Shown here one piece after another: positions 45,261 through 56,410 of a DNA stretch of 64,000 bases (positions are counted from its first letter, which is position 1; the number at the start of each line of letters is the position of its first letter). The DNA is from Hysterangium stoloniferum. Lineage: Eukaryota; Basidiomycota; Agaricomycetes; Hysterangiales; Hysterangiaceae. The notes under the pieces were generated by a model. The model did not search any database, was not told the origin of the DNA, and was given only the letters and a program-made list of their open reading frames with translations. The DNA lies in assembly GCA_015178975.1 (NCBI GenBank), contig WHVD01000110.1, forward strand, positions 62,001 through 126,000, given 5' to 3'. The translations under genes were made by a program, and so were the position numbers.

Positions 45261-46858
45261 ATGGTCGACTTTACGACGCCACTAATCCCGCTTCCGTCGT
45301 CAACCCAGGATCGTGATCCCAAGGAAGCTAATACAAACGATCCTTTTGATAGTCTCTTCGCAGAGCCTGAGCCAACTCAGCCGCTTTTTGTAACTACAAG
45401 AGCGACTGAACGTCCTGAGCGACGTATATCAGTCGTTGCACCGCATTCTGCTGGTTCCGATTTTGGGGCATGGGTTTCAGTCCCTGCTGCGCCAGATTGT
45501 GTACAGCATCCTTTAGGCTCAGACGCAGTCACCACTGAGATGCTAGCCTCCACTCCCTCATCCCATTTTTTCGAACGCTTTACTGACGATGCAAAGGTAC
45601 GGGCGGAACAAAATGAGCGGCGTGTTTTGAATGAGCTCTTGGAACATGAAGACGACCCGTTATATTGGTTGGAACCTTCGGAGCCAAATACTGATGGGCC
45701 ACCGAACATTGATTCGAAGCTACTTGTCGGTTTAGACGAGCAGGCATTGCAGGCATCTTCACCCGAACGCCGAAGTTCGTCCGAAGATGACAGAACTGCT
45801 CGGACGCACTTATCGCAGAGTGCCAAACCTGTCAATGTGCAACGCCATTCATCACCTTCAAAGGGATCGAGCCTTGCGGCTACATTACCTCGAAAGTGGA
45901 TGTCTACACTACTTTCAAGTTCTGTACCTGCGCTTCCTAGCAACACTGACAGGCGTGACACTTCTCGCTCGCCATCGCAAAGGAAGACAGTGCTGCCATC
46001 GTTAACACATGACACACCCTTTTCGACGCCTGTATTTATTCCTCCAACAGGCGCTCCTGGTTTTGCAGGTGATCATCACTGGAATATTAGTGGATTTGAG
46101 TTTGAGGAACAAGACAAAAGACTCCAGAAAGTTGACTTGGTTGGACGGCGCGAAAATACTACTCCTATACTTACGTCAGAACATGCTGAACAGGTGAACA
46201 CTTTACCAAACAGGGATGTTTTCGATTTGCTGATTCTGAGTAGCTACGGGCTAGTCTCCCGGCGCTTCCACGGCTTGCTAAGTCGTGGTCATTACTATAT
46301 AGTATGGACCAGCATGGGGTTTCTCTGCATACATTCTATGCGAGATGCGCAGTGAAAACGAGTGGTACATTAATTGCGATTCGAGACTCAGAGAATTACA
46401 TTCTTGGGGCTTGGTTAAGTGAAGCAGTTCGTATATCGCCGGGAGCTTATTACGGAAGTGGGGAATCGTAAGCCAAGAGACTTGGACATTGAATTTAATT
46501 CTGACATGGATATATTTTAGGTTTTTATGGAGAATTCGGCCGTGTAGCGGTGAGAGCGGTGTTGAAATATATAAGTGGACTGGCAAAAATGATTACGTGG
46601 CGCTATGTGAGGCGGACTTTATCTCATTTGGTGGCGGGTAAGTTGGGGGGATGTGTTTTTTTGATTATTCTGACAAATTGGCTACTGGATAGGGAAGGGA
46701 AGTATGGACTATATCTGGATGGGAATCTCATCGATGGATCTTCCGCGAGATGCCCGACGTTTGATAATGCGGTGCTTTGTGGCACAGGGGGGCGCGATGA
46801 ATCGAAGACGGTTGGATTTGAATGTGTTGGCGTGGAAGTGTGGGGAGTGACCGGATGA
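45261..46858 (+). CDS. Oxidation resistance protein 1-like, TLDc domain
   Basis: The N-terminal 310 residues are acidic and Ser/Pro-rich without a known fold. After an intron (about 46194-46243) the TLDc domain starts: LYSMDQHGVSLHTFYARC, GTLIAIRDSENYILGAWLSE, SPGAYYGSGESFLWRI, EIYKWTGKNDYVALCEADF, SFGGGEGKYGLYLDGNL and the closing FECVGVEVWGV. TLDc proteins (OXR1, TLDC2, NCOA7) protect against oxidative stress, and some regulate V-ATPase disassembly. Introns follow at about 46469-46520 and 46638-46692. The stop is tga 46856-46858. Domain assignment is strong; the function is from the family. Confidence 0.9.
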
Positions 46859-47979
46859 CCGTGCAGGGGTAGATGTTTGATTGTACATTGCAAAATAAGA
46901 TTTGCTAAGTTATCAAATTGCAATTTGTTTTTTTCTTATACCAATAGCGCTTATCTTGTCGTCGTCCGCTGATCACGTGAACGCGTTGCGTGATAACGCG
47001 GTGTGACAGGTTGTGGACAGATGTACCATAGAAACCGGATTATCAGTTTAATACACCGGCAATGGGACCTGAAATGGAGGACCTGACTGAATGCACATAA
47101 TTTATCAGATTTGCCGGAGAACGAATTAACGCCGGGCCCTACCGCCACGGCGACTATAGCTTGGTATCTGCGTGGTTTTGGCTATCTATCGCGCTCAAGA
47201 CGGCATGGAAGAATGCATGTCGTAAACTGACCAATCCGGGTCGAACTTTCGGTCGAAGAGGGTGCGATACACGACTTTGGTATACACCGGAATATTAAGG
47301 TAGAACGCCGAGCAAAGCTTCAAGTACGGTCATCATATCATGATGGCGACAACGCAGATTCACCCGCGGAGATCCTTGTTCTTGAGCGCGCACTCGGTCA
47401 CCTGAAGGTCCCCCATGTGGCGACGTTGCAGCGACACTGTGTCTGTCCATCCACCGTCAACCCAATACCCGTCCATCGGACAGGGCACCGTTCAACGACG
47501 ACCGGACCGCTTCACCGACTCTACCCCTAACTGTGTGTGGAAACGGTAAGCCAAAGGAATGACATCAGTGCATGTGAGTTTCCGATATGTCCCGTCAATC
47601 CTTCTCCACACTTTTGTACAACACCCTGTCCTGTCACTATCCAGAAATTCACCTGCGAATCAGCGCCGTATTATGGTAACAACCATCATTCCCTGATAAA
47701 TTGCATGCTGGGATCTAAGTTGTAACCCCCGAGATACGCCGCTTCTTTCGCTTGTCCCGTAACCGTTTGACGGTGTTCCTCTCTGCGTGTGCGAGACGGA
47801 GTGGTGATCTATTCGACAATGGGGAGTTAACGGAGTAATGGCCGTGCCAGGAACCTACGTTTGTGAGAAGGACTTGTGTGAGACACCGCCGACACTTGCC
47901 TTTGGACGGATCAGAAGTCGAACCAGACAATCCGACGCAAGGTACAGAGCAAAATGGCTCGCAATTCGGTAAAATTGTT
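46859..47979. other. Intergenic 1.1 kb
   Basis: No supported gene. Short frames only, in a stretch of mixed composition. Confidence 0.45.
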
Positions 47980-48360
47980 TTACACAAGATCTAAAGGATG
48001 CCCTTGCAGTGTCCGAACAATGTACCTTAGGTTGGGTACAGCCCAAATGTTGGGGCCGTGGGACAGCTGAATAGACAGTTCACCGTGAGTTGGGATCGAC
48101 ATCCCATCGCGAGGGATTCTCGGCAAGCGTCTGAGTTCTTGAAATAGGATCATAAAAATACCATCAAGGTTAAGCTGTGAAGCGAAGGAGAATGAATGAA
48201 TCTCGCTCGTTCTGTTCAGCAACTCGAAAGGGTATGTCTCCACGGACCTCAAGCTTACAGTGCACACTAGTATTATTACTTGAAAATAATATGACCGGTC
48301 ATTAAAGTCAAGGTAACTTGTGTCATTTCTCTGCCTAGCAGCCAGGCCTAAGGGCTCCAA
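47980..48360 (-). other. Possible small hypothetical coding region
   Basis: An open stretch of about 126 codons with ordinary amino-acid composition (ELLNRTSEIHSFSFASQLNL; ILFQELRRLPRIPRDGMS). It has no ATG at its beginning and no recognised family. It might be an exon of an unannotated minus-strand gene; chance is not excluded. Confidence 0.25.
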
Positions 48361-48471
48361 GTATAATAATATTCACATCGTCTAGGGTGGTAATTAAAGT
48401 GTACAGCGCCAATATTCTGCCGCAAAATACCCCTTGCAAAGTAGAGTCAACAGGCGACCTCAAGAAAGTTT

Positions 48472-49289
48472 TCAGACTGCAAGCCATCTTACCCGATCAA
48501 AACAAAACTCTCCGCCCCAATTTTCCACCAAGCGTCTACTTTCTTCTAACGCTCTGAAAAGGTCTTCCAACGACATCTTGACGCCATTCATTTCTTCCTC
48601 AGTTTGTAATAATCCAGCCGCAAGTTCTTCTTTGCAGGATTGTATAGCTTGTGACAAGTCGGAATCCAAAATCGCTAGATGTGGGAGCAGGGGGTCGTTG
48701 TCGGCCGTCGTCCATCGCAAGGGGAATGTCGCGCGTATCACGTAGGTGAGCATCGGAAGTGAGTCGACTCCCAGCCCTAGAGGAGTGAGAAAAGTACGCC
48801 AACAATAACATGGCCCAGATCGCCCGTCAGCCATGCGCATGGATTGAGTTGAATAATACATACCAGCGCCGAACAACATACGCGCATGGCTAAGAACTTC
48901 TCCAAAGTGGTGCGTGGGTACAACGATCCCTCCACGCGAAGCAAATAGCGACGATTGAGCTGGCAGTGTAGCTTTGGCCATCGTCTGCTTCAGCCGTGCC
49001 CGGGCAATGCAATTAAACTGTGCATGGGTAGCAGGACTGCGTTGAGAAACGATCCTGTGAGTGGAACCAAAAAAGGAAAAGGAAAAAAAATGGCTCACAA
49101 GGTGGATAATAATGACCGAATCACAGCTCGTAAATCTGCCGCTGGTGCATTGGCAATAAATGTGTCTATCATGAGGTTTCTACAGTGGGATGAGGAACAG
49201 CGACCAATATGACCACCAGGAACGGTGGGAACGTACACATGTTTTACAGAACCGCGAGATGCCTCGTATGCTGCAGTAGTGGAAGGCAT
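48472..49289 (-). CDS. Hypothetical protein
   Basis: The first ATG is at 49289 (MPSTTAAYEASRGSVKHVYV). After about 64 residues an intron with a gtgagcc donor and cactcacag acceptor (roughly 49049-49098) joins IVSQRSPATHAQFNCIARAR. A second likely intron (about 48783-48865) removes a stretch between MLFGAG and LGLGVDSLPMLTYVIRATFP. The C-terminal third is helical and acidic (SLEDLFRALEESRRLVENW). Consistent splicing across about 800 bp supports a real gene. I do not recognise the family. The ending near 48472 may be inside a further intron. Confidence 0.5.
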
Positions 49290-49716
49290 ATTGGCAAACG
49301 GAGGGGGGAGATATGGGTTAAAAATGAGTGAGCTTTCCGCAGAATAAATATAGCGGGACGGCAATCTTGTGACGGTCTGAGGTTCCAAGTTTTTGACTCG
49401 AAATTTACTCGAAATTCTTTGGAAAAATACTGATAATAATACACAAAGATCATTACATAAAGTATAAAATCAGGTAACTGCATGAAAAAAACGCTCATCG
49501 GATATCACCATCCAATGATACAACTCCGGTCATAAGGGCCACGTGGGAACTCCGTCCAGTCCGGCGTCACGCCTGCAACCAAGTTAATCCGCGGTCTCGT
49601 TTTGAAGACCGACTGCCCTCTCTCAATGGTATAAATCTTTGCCCAGCCGTTGTCATTTTTTTTTTTTTTGAAGCTGTCCACCGCCACACCTGCCCTGCTG
49701 TCGCCGTCGTTCTCTA
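49290..49716. other. Divergent intergenic region
   Basis: Shared upstream region between the minus-strand hypothetical gene and the plus-strand reductase. A run of 13 T lies at about 49658-49670. No other feature seen. Confidence 0.45.
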
Positions 49717-51457
49717 ATGACAAGCGTAGAAACGGTCAGACTCGGACCCCTCACAGTCCCCCGTTTGTTCAATGGTTTATGGCAGCTTTCTTCACCAGGT
49801 GCCGTCCATTTTTGTTCTTGATAAGACATGCGCTCTTTATACGGGAATTATCCACAGCATGGGGCACTGCGCCTGTAAGCAAAATAAGACAAGAGATGAA
49901 GCGTTACTTCGATGCCGGATATACGGCATTTGGTGAGAATTAATGAACTGTCATCACGTTCATGTCTGACCCTCCTTTCCAGACATGGTAAGACCATTTC
50001 CTAATAATCTACCCCATGTGATACATGCATTTAATCTTTCATCAGGGTGTGTTCCCCCCAACTTTCCTTTCTTGCCCAGGCGTTCTGATTTATGTGCCAC
50101 ACAAGCTGACCACTACGGGAGTGCAGAGCAAATATTTGTATGCGTCTGATTCCATCTCAGAAGGAACCGCCCGTCGTGATCCCTCACATCCTCTAGGGCT
50201 CCTTCCGTGCCAGTCTCTCTCCAGAGGAACAGTCCCGCGTCATCTGTGCCACCAAATGGTGTGTTTTCCGCCCTTCCGACCCTACTTCCCAGTTTGTCCG
50301 CGATGCAGTACAAGAGCGTCTCGTCAGAACAGGTACCCAAACTGTGGATTTATTACAGGTTCGGGACTTTCAAGTGGCCCAAAAAGTAAACTTATTCACA
50401 CGCATCCAGCTCCACTGGTCCGATTATTCCTCACGAGCATACATAACCGCCCTCCAACATTTGAATTCATTGAGACTCGGCCCAAATAAGCTTATTAATG
50501 CCCTTGGACTATGTAATTTCGACTCGGTTCGCACCGATGAAATTTGTACGACACTTGGTCCGGGAGTCATCGTCAGCAACCAAGTTCAGGCATGTTCCTT
50601 TCTACCTCTGATTTCACAGCCCACACCCTGAATTAATCTCTTAGTTTTCATTGATCGACACCCGCCCTCTGGATGGCATGGCAGATGTCTGTCGAAGGCA
50701 TAATGTGAGTGACACTTGTCTGCTTTCCCGCTCTTCCAACCCATGCCCCGTCATTAGTTGAAATTGTTAACCTATGGAACGCTCGTAAGCGCTCCTGCCT
50801 CGGTCACTCACACCCTTGCTTAGAAACGGACAGTGTGGCGGTTTCCTTGCAGATAAATATCTTGGTGGTCCCTTGCCTGACCCGTATAAGGAGTTAATGA
50901 CGCCCTCCCAACGAAAGGTATATATGCCTCTCTACTTTTGATCTCGCACGTTACCGACCCAAAAAAAAAAAAACTGTTTGTTTGAAAGTACCTCGATGTC
51001 ATTCTTTTAGCATGGGGAGGTTGGCCATTGTTCCAACACCTCCTCCGTACCCTTCGTACTATTGGTGATCGGCACGATGGTCGGAGTATTGCCGTGATTG
51101 CTACCCGCTGGGTCCTTGATCACCCATTCGTCGCTTCGGTCCTCGTAGGTATGCGTTATGACGCTTCTGTACGGAAAGTCCATTGCTTACGGCGATTATC
51201 CCTCAGGCACCCGTCTTGGCGTCTCCGAGCATACGTATGTGAGTATTAATGATGTCGATCAGGAACGGCACCACCGCATCCACCCCGGCTACTTTTGCGA
51301 TAGCTAACGTTTTACCTCACACGGACAGGATAATCAACGAGTTTTTGGCTTCCGGCTGACAACAGAAGACAATGCCGCCATAGAGAGGGTCCTTGTCCAG
51401 TCAAATGCGCGGGGACTAATTTCGACTATGGGTGATTGCGGGGCCGAATATCGATAG
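49717..51457 (+). CDS. Aldo/keto reductase family oxidoreductase
   Basis: NADPH-dependent oxidoreductase of the aldo/keto reductase superfamily (TIM barrel). Start ATG 49717: MTSVETVRLGPLTVPRLFNG. Then WGTAPVSKIRQEMKRYFDAGYTAF, ADHYGSAEQIF (catalytic Tyr), SRVICATKWCVF (catalytic Lys), TVDLLQ joined by an intron to LHWSDY (catalytic His), NQVQ joined to FSLIDTRPLDGM, LLTYGTLCGGFLADKYLG, and the NADP-binding C-terminus (SIAVIATRWVLDHPFVASVL ... EDNAAIERVL). Stop tag 51455-51457. The joint around 49926-50150 (a tiny acatg exon before GCT-GAC) does not splice cleanly by canonical sites, so a small error or lesion there is possible. Substrate unknown. Confidence 0.78.
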
Positions 51458-52271
51458 AATTGTGTCGAGGGTCTTGTATTCTTCATTGCATTAAATGTCG
51501 ATAAAACCGGTTTTCCCTTGATGTATTTATCTATTATTTACCATTAATTTTAGTGTCTTTGTTGGGATAATTCTGTACAGCCACAGACCTGTCTGACTCG
51601 GCATACCGGCGGTCAGCTTACAAGTGATGTGAACGACCCCCGGAAGAGCTAGCTGTAGACTCTCATACAATGGGTCTGGCACTTGTCGCCAGCTGACATA
51701 ACGCACGCTCCGCACTTTCCGATGACAGGATATATCACGCTTTACGTTCGAACATGGGATTTCGCACTCGGATAACTTTTTGCCTTTTTCGGGGCCTCCG
51801 GGCACCAGATGTCTTCATGAATCATTTAAATATTTACATATTAAGTAATAAATTGATGTAAATGAAATAAAAATAGATCAGCAGAATGTTATGGTGTCTT
51901 TTATGGAGTGCTGCCACATTGAGACAGCTAGTTCGACACAGTCAATGCACAATCCCAGTTAAGACATATGAAACATCAACATGAGAGTAATTTCACAAAA
52001 CACACAAAATCAATTGACTTGTAGGTCAAATGCATGTAGCCATATCTGGCTAAGAATAGGAGGCTTGATATAACCATTGGACTACAGGCCCTGTATGTCT
52101 TAGAGTCCATTCAGTAACAAAATAACTAAAATAGTGGGGTCTTAATCCTTGTGTTAAGGGGTTAGGAGACAGAGGGGACTAAGCAGGGGACCAGAAGGTC
52201 CATATGTACTTAACCAGGAGGGCCAGTTCCAGAGACAAGTGGAGCTTGGCTTCAATTTATGTGTTGTCCCC
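51458..52271. other. Spacer between reductase and repeat block
   Basis: AT-rich with no gene. From about 52230 on the agcttggcttcaatttat segment resembles the chromovirus LTR motif agcttataagctgaagc only weakly. Confidence 0.4.
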
Positions 52272-52911
52272 TGTGAGGGGTACCCCTCTCTGGGAAATAT
52301 AACCATATCATTGTATTATATTTCTTAGATTTTTCTCTTATTTTCTAATATTATCTAACTAAAGTATTCTTTATTTATATGCATTTGCATTAGTTCAAAG
52401 ATCCTATGTATTCCTGTCATACATACTATAGTCTTGTATACACTAGTGGGAACTCACACACTTTTACCCTGTAACCATGACTTGCCCAAGACACCCTTTT
52501 GAAGTGTTTGCAAGCTGTGATTGGGCTATTGTCTCAGCCATATCAAATGGCTACAAGTTAAGACTCTACACATCACTCTTAGCTTTGTACTGTGCAGTTG
52601 AAGCTCAAACCTTATTACTTGAACATGCTGGTCACTACCAGTAGTGTATCTCCTTACACATTCCTATTCTTTTCTGTGAACCATTCTTATCTTTGTCCCA
52701 CTTCATTGGACCTATCCCATTTAGGATTGTACTGTAAAGGTCAATTCTATTTCCTGTCTTAGTTGCCTCTAGTTACCTCACAGTTACTTACATATGGCAA
52801 CCAATTCCTTTTACACTTGCATTGTACTTTGATAGTCAATACAGTGATATTGTACCTAGAGGGTGATATTCTTTGTATATCAAATAGTTAGAATTTCTAT
52901 GACTCTTCACA
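52272..52911 (+). repeat. Old solo LTR, family B-like (640 bp)
   Basis: It runs from tgtgaggggtacccc to gactcttcaca. It has the usual internal landmarks (ttagttcaaag, actcacacacttttaccctg, gatattctttgtatat). The flanks tcccc and ccccc agree in four of five bases, as expected of an aged duplication. Confidence 0.75.
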
Positions 52912-53149
52912 CCCCCTCACATGAACTATTAGGGTGCTCCTGTATTTTGGGAAGAAAAAGTAATACAAATTGAACTGAAGATGACATTTAGCTGGAAGGC
53001 CAAAATGCTGAGGGTCATGGGAATAAGAGTTGTAGCTTTCTGACAACATTTTCAAGGGTATTAAGAGCAAGTAAAAGGGACTTGAATACAAAGGGTAATC
53101 TAAGTTGATATTCAAACTGAAGAACTATAGCATACATGATAGACAAAAG
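52912..53149. other. Short unassigned spacer between LTRs
   Basis: No gene or repeat end seen. Confidence 0.4.
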
Positions 53150-53523
53150 TGTTATGACCAGAAGATCCACTGGACTCCAGCTACTACCATATATGCACCT
53201 GCACCCTATATGCACCAGTTATCAGTTAACCGGAATACCTGCTGGGACCTGGACATCAAACCTGTCTATGTCTGACCCCATTCCACACACCCATCACCAG
53301 GCTCCACCCGGATAACCTGACAGTTCTCTAACTGAGCCCTGTTCCCATTATGGTCTAATGACCTGTCATGTTTCGGACTCCACCTCTGTTCCATTCCATT
53401 CCTAACACCTAATTTGGTGTTTACTTATCTCATTTCATGATTACTTGTTTGGATCTCATTATTACTGAATTTGGTATAACATACATTCCACAGTCTATAT
53501 AGTCTGGCAGATATTGTACATAC
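53150..53523 (+). repeat. Chromovirus family D LTR, first part
   Basis: It starts tgttatgaccag like the 3' LTR of copy 2 and keeps its order of motifs down to the TATA-like tatatagtctggcag region. It is broken at catac (53519-53523) by a family B LTR and resumes at 54153. Confidence 0.85.
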
Positions 53524-54152
53524 TGTGAGAGGTATGGCAAAATACACTCAGGAAATATAGTCGGATGAACTCTTACTATATTTCCTTTATTATTTCTGTT
53601 TTCTCTCTTTTATTATATCTATAATTAGTTCGACGACCTATGTATGCGGTACATCGACTCTTGTGGGTGCACACACGCCAGACTTATGTATTCTAGCGCC
53701 TGTAGTTTAGAACTCAGACACTTCTACACCGCAACCATGACTTACCCAGACACCTGTTAGTGTCCTGTAAGTTGTGATTGGTGTATCGTCTCGACCATCA
53801 CAGACGGGCTTTAGCTACCCACTCAATTAGAGTTTTGAACTGTACCAGTCGAAACTCAATCCTTATCTCAACCCGCGTGGACTACATCCACGCTACTCTA
53901 TTATTCGACTCTCTAGTTACTTTACTTGCACTCGAGCAGTCGTTCAGAATCGCACTTAACAGTTGATTCTACTTATTCGTTCTAGCTCTCTATCTTACTT
54001 TAGATAGCTACTTCTCTCTACCGTATTGAACTAAGCAGTCAATACACATTCAGTCTGTATTAGACTTAGACAGTCAATACATCCTGGTGTCGTACCTAAA
54101 CGGTCGATATTCTTCGTATATAGAACGGTTAGAACTTCCACCACTCTTCACA
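53524..54152 (+). repeat. Family B solo LTR (629 bp, TSD catac)
   Basis: Exact catac at 53519-53523 and 54153-54157. Termini tgtgagaggtatgg and ccactcttcaca. It is the best complete family B reference in the window. Confidence 0.93.
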
Positions 54153-54394
54153 CATACAATCCAGTCAGAAAATCAGCTTAGATCTTCCCAGTAATCTCAA
54201 TATAATTTCCACTCTATTCCTCTCTTTGAAACACACTGCTATTTACCTTGTCAGAGTTCATAGGCTCTGACCTATCTATTGCTCAACCTCTGACCCATCA
54301 CACCCAACCCCTCATCCTTTCAGAGCCTGTGGGCTCCCTGACTGGTCTTTCGACCTATCAACCCCTGACCCATCAACTACACCCAGACTCCCTG
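54153..54394 (+). repeat. Chromovirus family D LTR, second part (truncated)
   Basis: It continues with aatccagtcagaaaatcagc, including the self-priming start motif agtcagaaaat, and the cagagcctgtgggctc block. It stops at gactccctg where the next LTR begins; the end of this LTR is missing. Confidence 0.85.
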
Positions 54395-54655
54395 TGTGAA
54401 GAGTGGTGGAAGTTCTAACCATTCTATATATGAAGAATATCGACCGTTTAGGTACGACACGACAATGTATTGACTATCTAAGTCTAATACAGACCAAATG
54501 TGTATTGACTGTCTAGTTCAATATGGTTGAGAGAATTAGCTATCTTAAGTAGAATAGAAAGCTAAGATGGATAAAAGGGAATCGACTATGAAGTACGATT
54601 CTAAGTGACTGCTCGAGTGTCTGAGGAAATAATGAGAGAGTCAAATAAACAGAGT
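54395..54655 (-). repeat. Family B LTR, left part of a nested host
   Basis: It begins tgtgaagagtggtggaag. It continues at 56034-56410 after two later insertions. No matching duplication is found at its outer ends (ccctg and gtgcc), so a deletion or rearrangement is likely at one side. Confidence 0.8.
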
Positions 54656-54660
54656 AGTGC

Positions 54661-55302
54661 TGTGAGAGGTACAGTGAAATATGCTCAGGAAATATGTATA
54701 GTCTGGATGAGCCCATACTATATTTCCATTATTATTTCTTCCTTCTCTCTATTTTATTATACACTTATATTTAGTTCGATGACCTATGTATGCAGTACAT
54801 TGACTCTTGTGGGTGCATACATGCCAGACTTATGTATTCTAGCACCTGTAATTAGAACTCAGACACTTTTTACCCCACAACCACGACTTACCCAGACACC
54901 CAGTTAGTGTCCTGTAAGTTGTGATTGGGGTATATATAGTCTCGACTGTCACAGACGGGCTTTAACTACCTATGCAATCAGAGTTTTGAACTGTACCAGT
55001 CAAAACTCCATCTATATCTCAATCCGCACGGACCACATCTGTGCTACTCTATTATTTGACTCTCGTTACTCTTTTCTACACTCGAGCAGTCATTCGGAAT
55101 TGCACTTAACAGTCAATTCCCTTTATTCATTTTAGCTCTCTACTCTACTTTAGATAGCTACTTCACTCAATCATATTGAACTAAGTAGTCAATACCCGTT
55201 CGGTCTGTATTAGACTTAGACAGTCAATACATCTACGTGACGTACCTAAACAGTTGATATTCTTCGTATATAGAATGGTTAGAACTTCCACCACTCTTCA
55301 CA
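54661..55302 (+). repeat. Family B solo LTR (642 bp, TSD agtgc)
   Basis: agtgc lies at 54656-54660 and 55303-55307. Termini tgtgagaggtacag and ccactcttcaca. It inserted precisely at the left border of the LTR starting at 55308. Confidence 0.92.
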
Positions 55303-55307
55303 AGTGC

Positions 55308-56033
55308 TGTTACGACTGTGTCGCAACCCGACGGTCCCCGAGGTTATCGCTGTCTATTGATGTTTCAAGTTATTGCTCAAGTCATCACATTGGAAACCGT
55401 CAGTCTTCCGACGCTGATGTATGTGATCAAACCCCATTTATGCCCCTGTCAAAATATACTCATACTATCTGGTTATACTCTGATATGTCCCCTTTTTATT
55501 ATGATGATCCATTCTACCCTATGTTTCACATATGCCTATATATACTTATAACCCTCGGACTATTTCCTTTTCTCGTAACTCTGCTCTCAGTTAATCACAC
55601 CTCCAAACTTATTGTAACCTTCCCATTCCTAGTTTATTTGTCAATAATGTTTCCACTCTTCCCTTAGTTAGTATTTTCTAGATGCTGAATACTTGTATAT
55701 GAACCCACTGTAGTTGTAGTTACTAGGCAATCAGAATATCGACTCAGAACACCCACGTACATCTCTAGAAGTCTAATACTAAGTATCCTGCTCTCTGACT
55801 ATGCGTGCACTCGCCCACTCTCGGTCCCTGACCCCTTGGCCCGACACTCGACTTATCCTTCAGTCCTCGGTAACTCACCGTGAGGTACTCGTTAGGACTA
55901 GTCTTCACCTGTCCAAAATTTAAGGATGCCCAATGAATATTTGTGAGAGCACAGCATATATGTAAGCTGAAGCCAAGTCCTTCCAATCGGTGCCTGTGGC
56001 CTACCGATATTAGTCAGTTTTCAGTTCTTAACA
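55308..56033 (+). repeat. Solo LTR of a third gypsy family (726 bp)
   Basis: It starts tgttacgactgtg and ends cagttcttaaca. It is flanked by agtgc (55303-55307) and agtgt (56034-56038), one mismatch apart. Its end region has agctgaagccaagtcctt in common with the chromovirus LTRs, so it is probably a distant relative of family D. Confidence 0.78.
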
Positions 56034-56410
56034 AGTGTGGATATAGTCCATGCGGATTGAGATAACAGTTCAAGTTTTGACTAGTATAGTTTGAAAGTCT
56101 GATTGCACTGATAGTTAAAGCCCGTCTGTGATGGTTGAGATGATACCCCAATCACAACTTATAGGACACTAAGTGGGTGTCTGGGTAAGTCATGGTTACA
56201 GGGTAAAAAGTGTCTGAGTTCTAACTACTGGCACTAGAATACATAGGTCTGGCATGTATGTGCCCACAAGAGTCAATGTACTGAATGCATAGGTTGTTGA
56301 ACTAAATATATGCCTATAATAAAATAGAGAGAAAATAGAAATAATAATGGAAATATAGTATGGGCTCATCCAGACTATATTTCAGAGTATATTTCACCAT
56401 ACCTCTCACA
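56034..56410 (-). repeat. Family B LTR, right part of the nested host
   Basis: It resumes with agtgtggatatagtcc and runs to tttcaccatacctctcaca. It contains the uninterrupted gtgtctgggtaagtcatgg that shows the target site used by the LTR at 4628. Confidence 0.82.

Noticed and set aside
45377-46015. A 212-codon minus-strand frame
   Set aside because: Antisense shadow of the OXR1-like first exon; no motif and no splice or promoter support.
55308-55667. A 137-codon hydrophobic open frame overlapping 55254-55667
   Set aside because: It lies within solo LTR sequence and crosses an LTR border, so it is chance.
54395-56410. A complete family B insertion with target duplication
   Set aside because: The flanks ccctg and gtgcc do not match, so a simple insertion is not shown.
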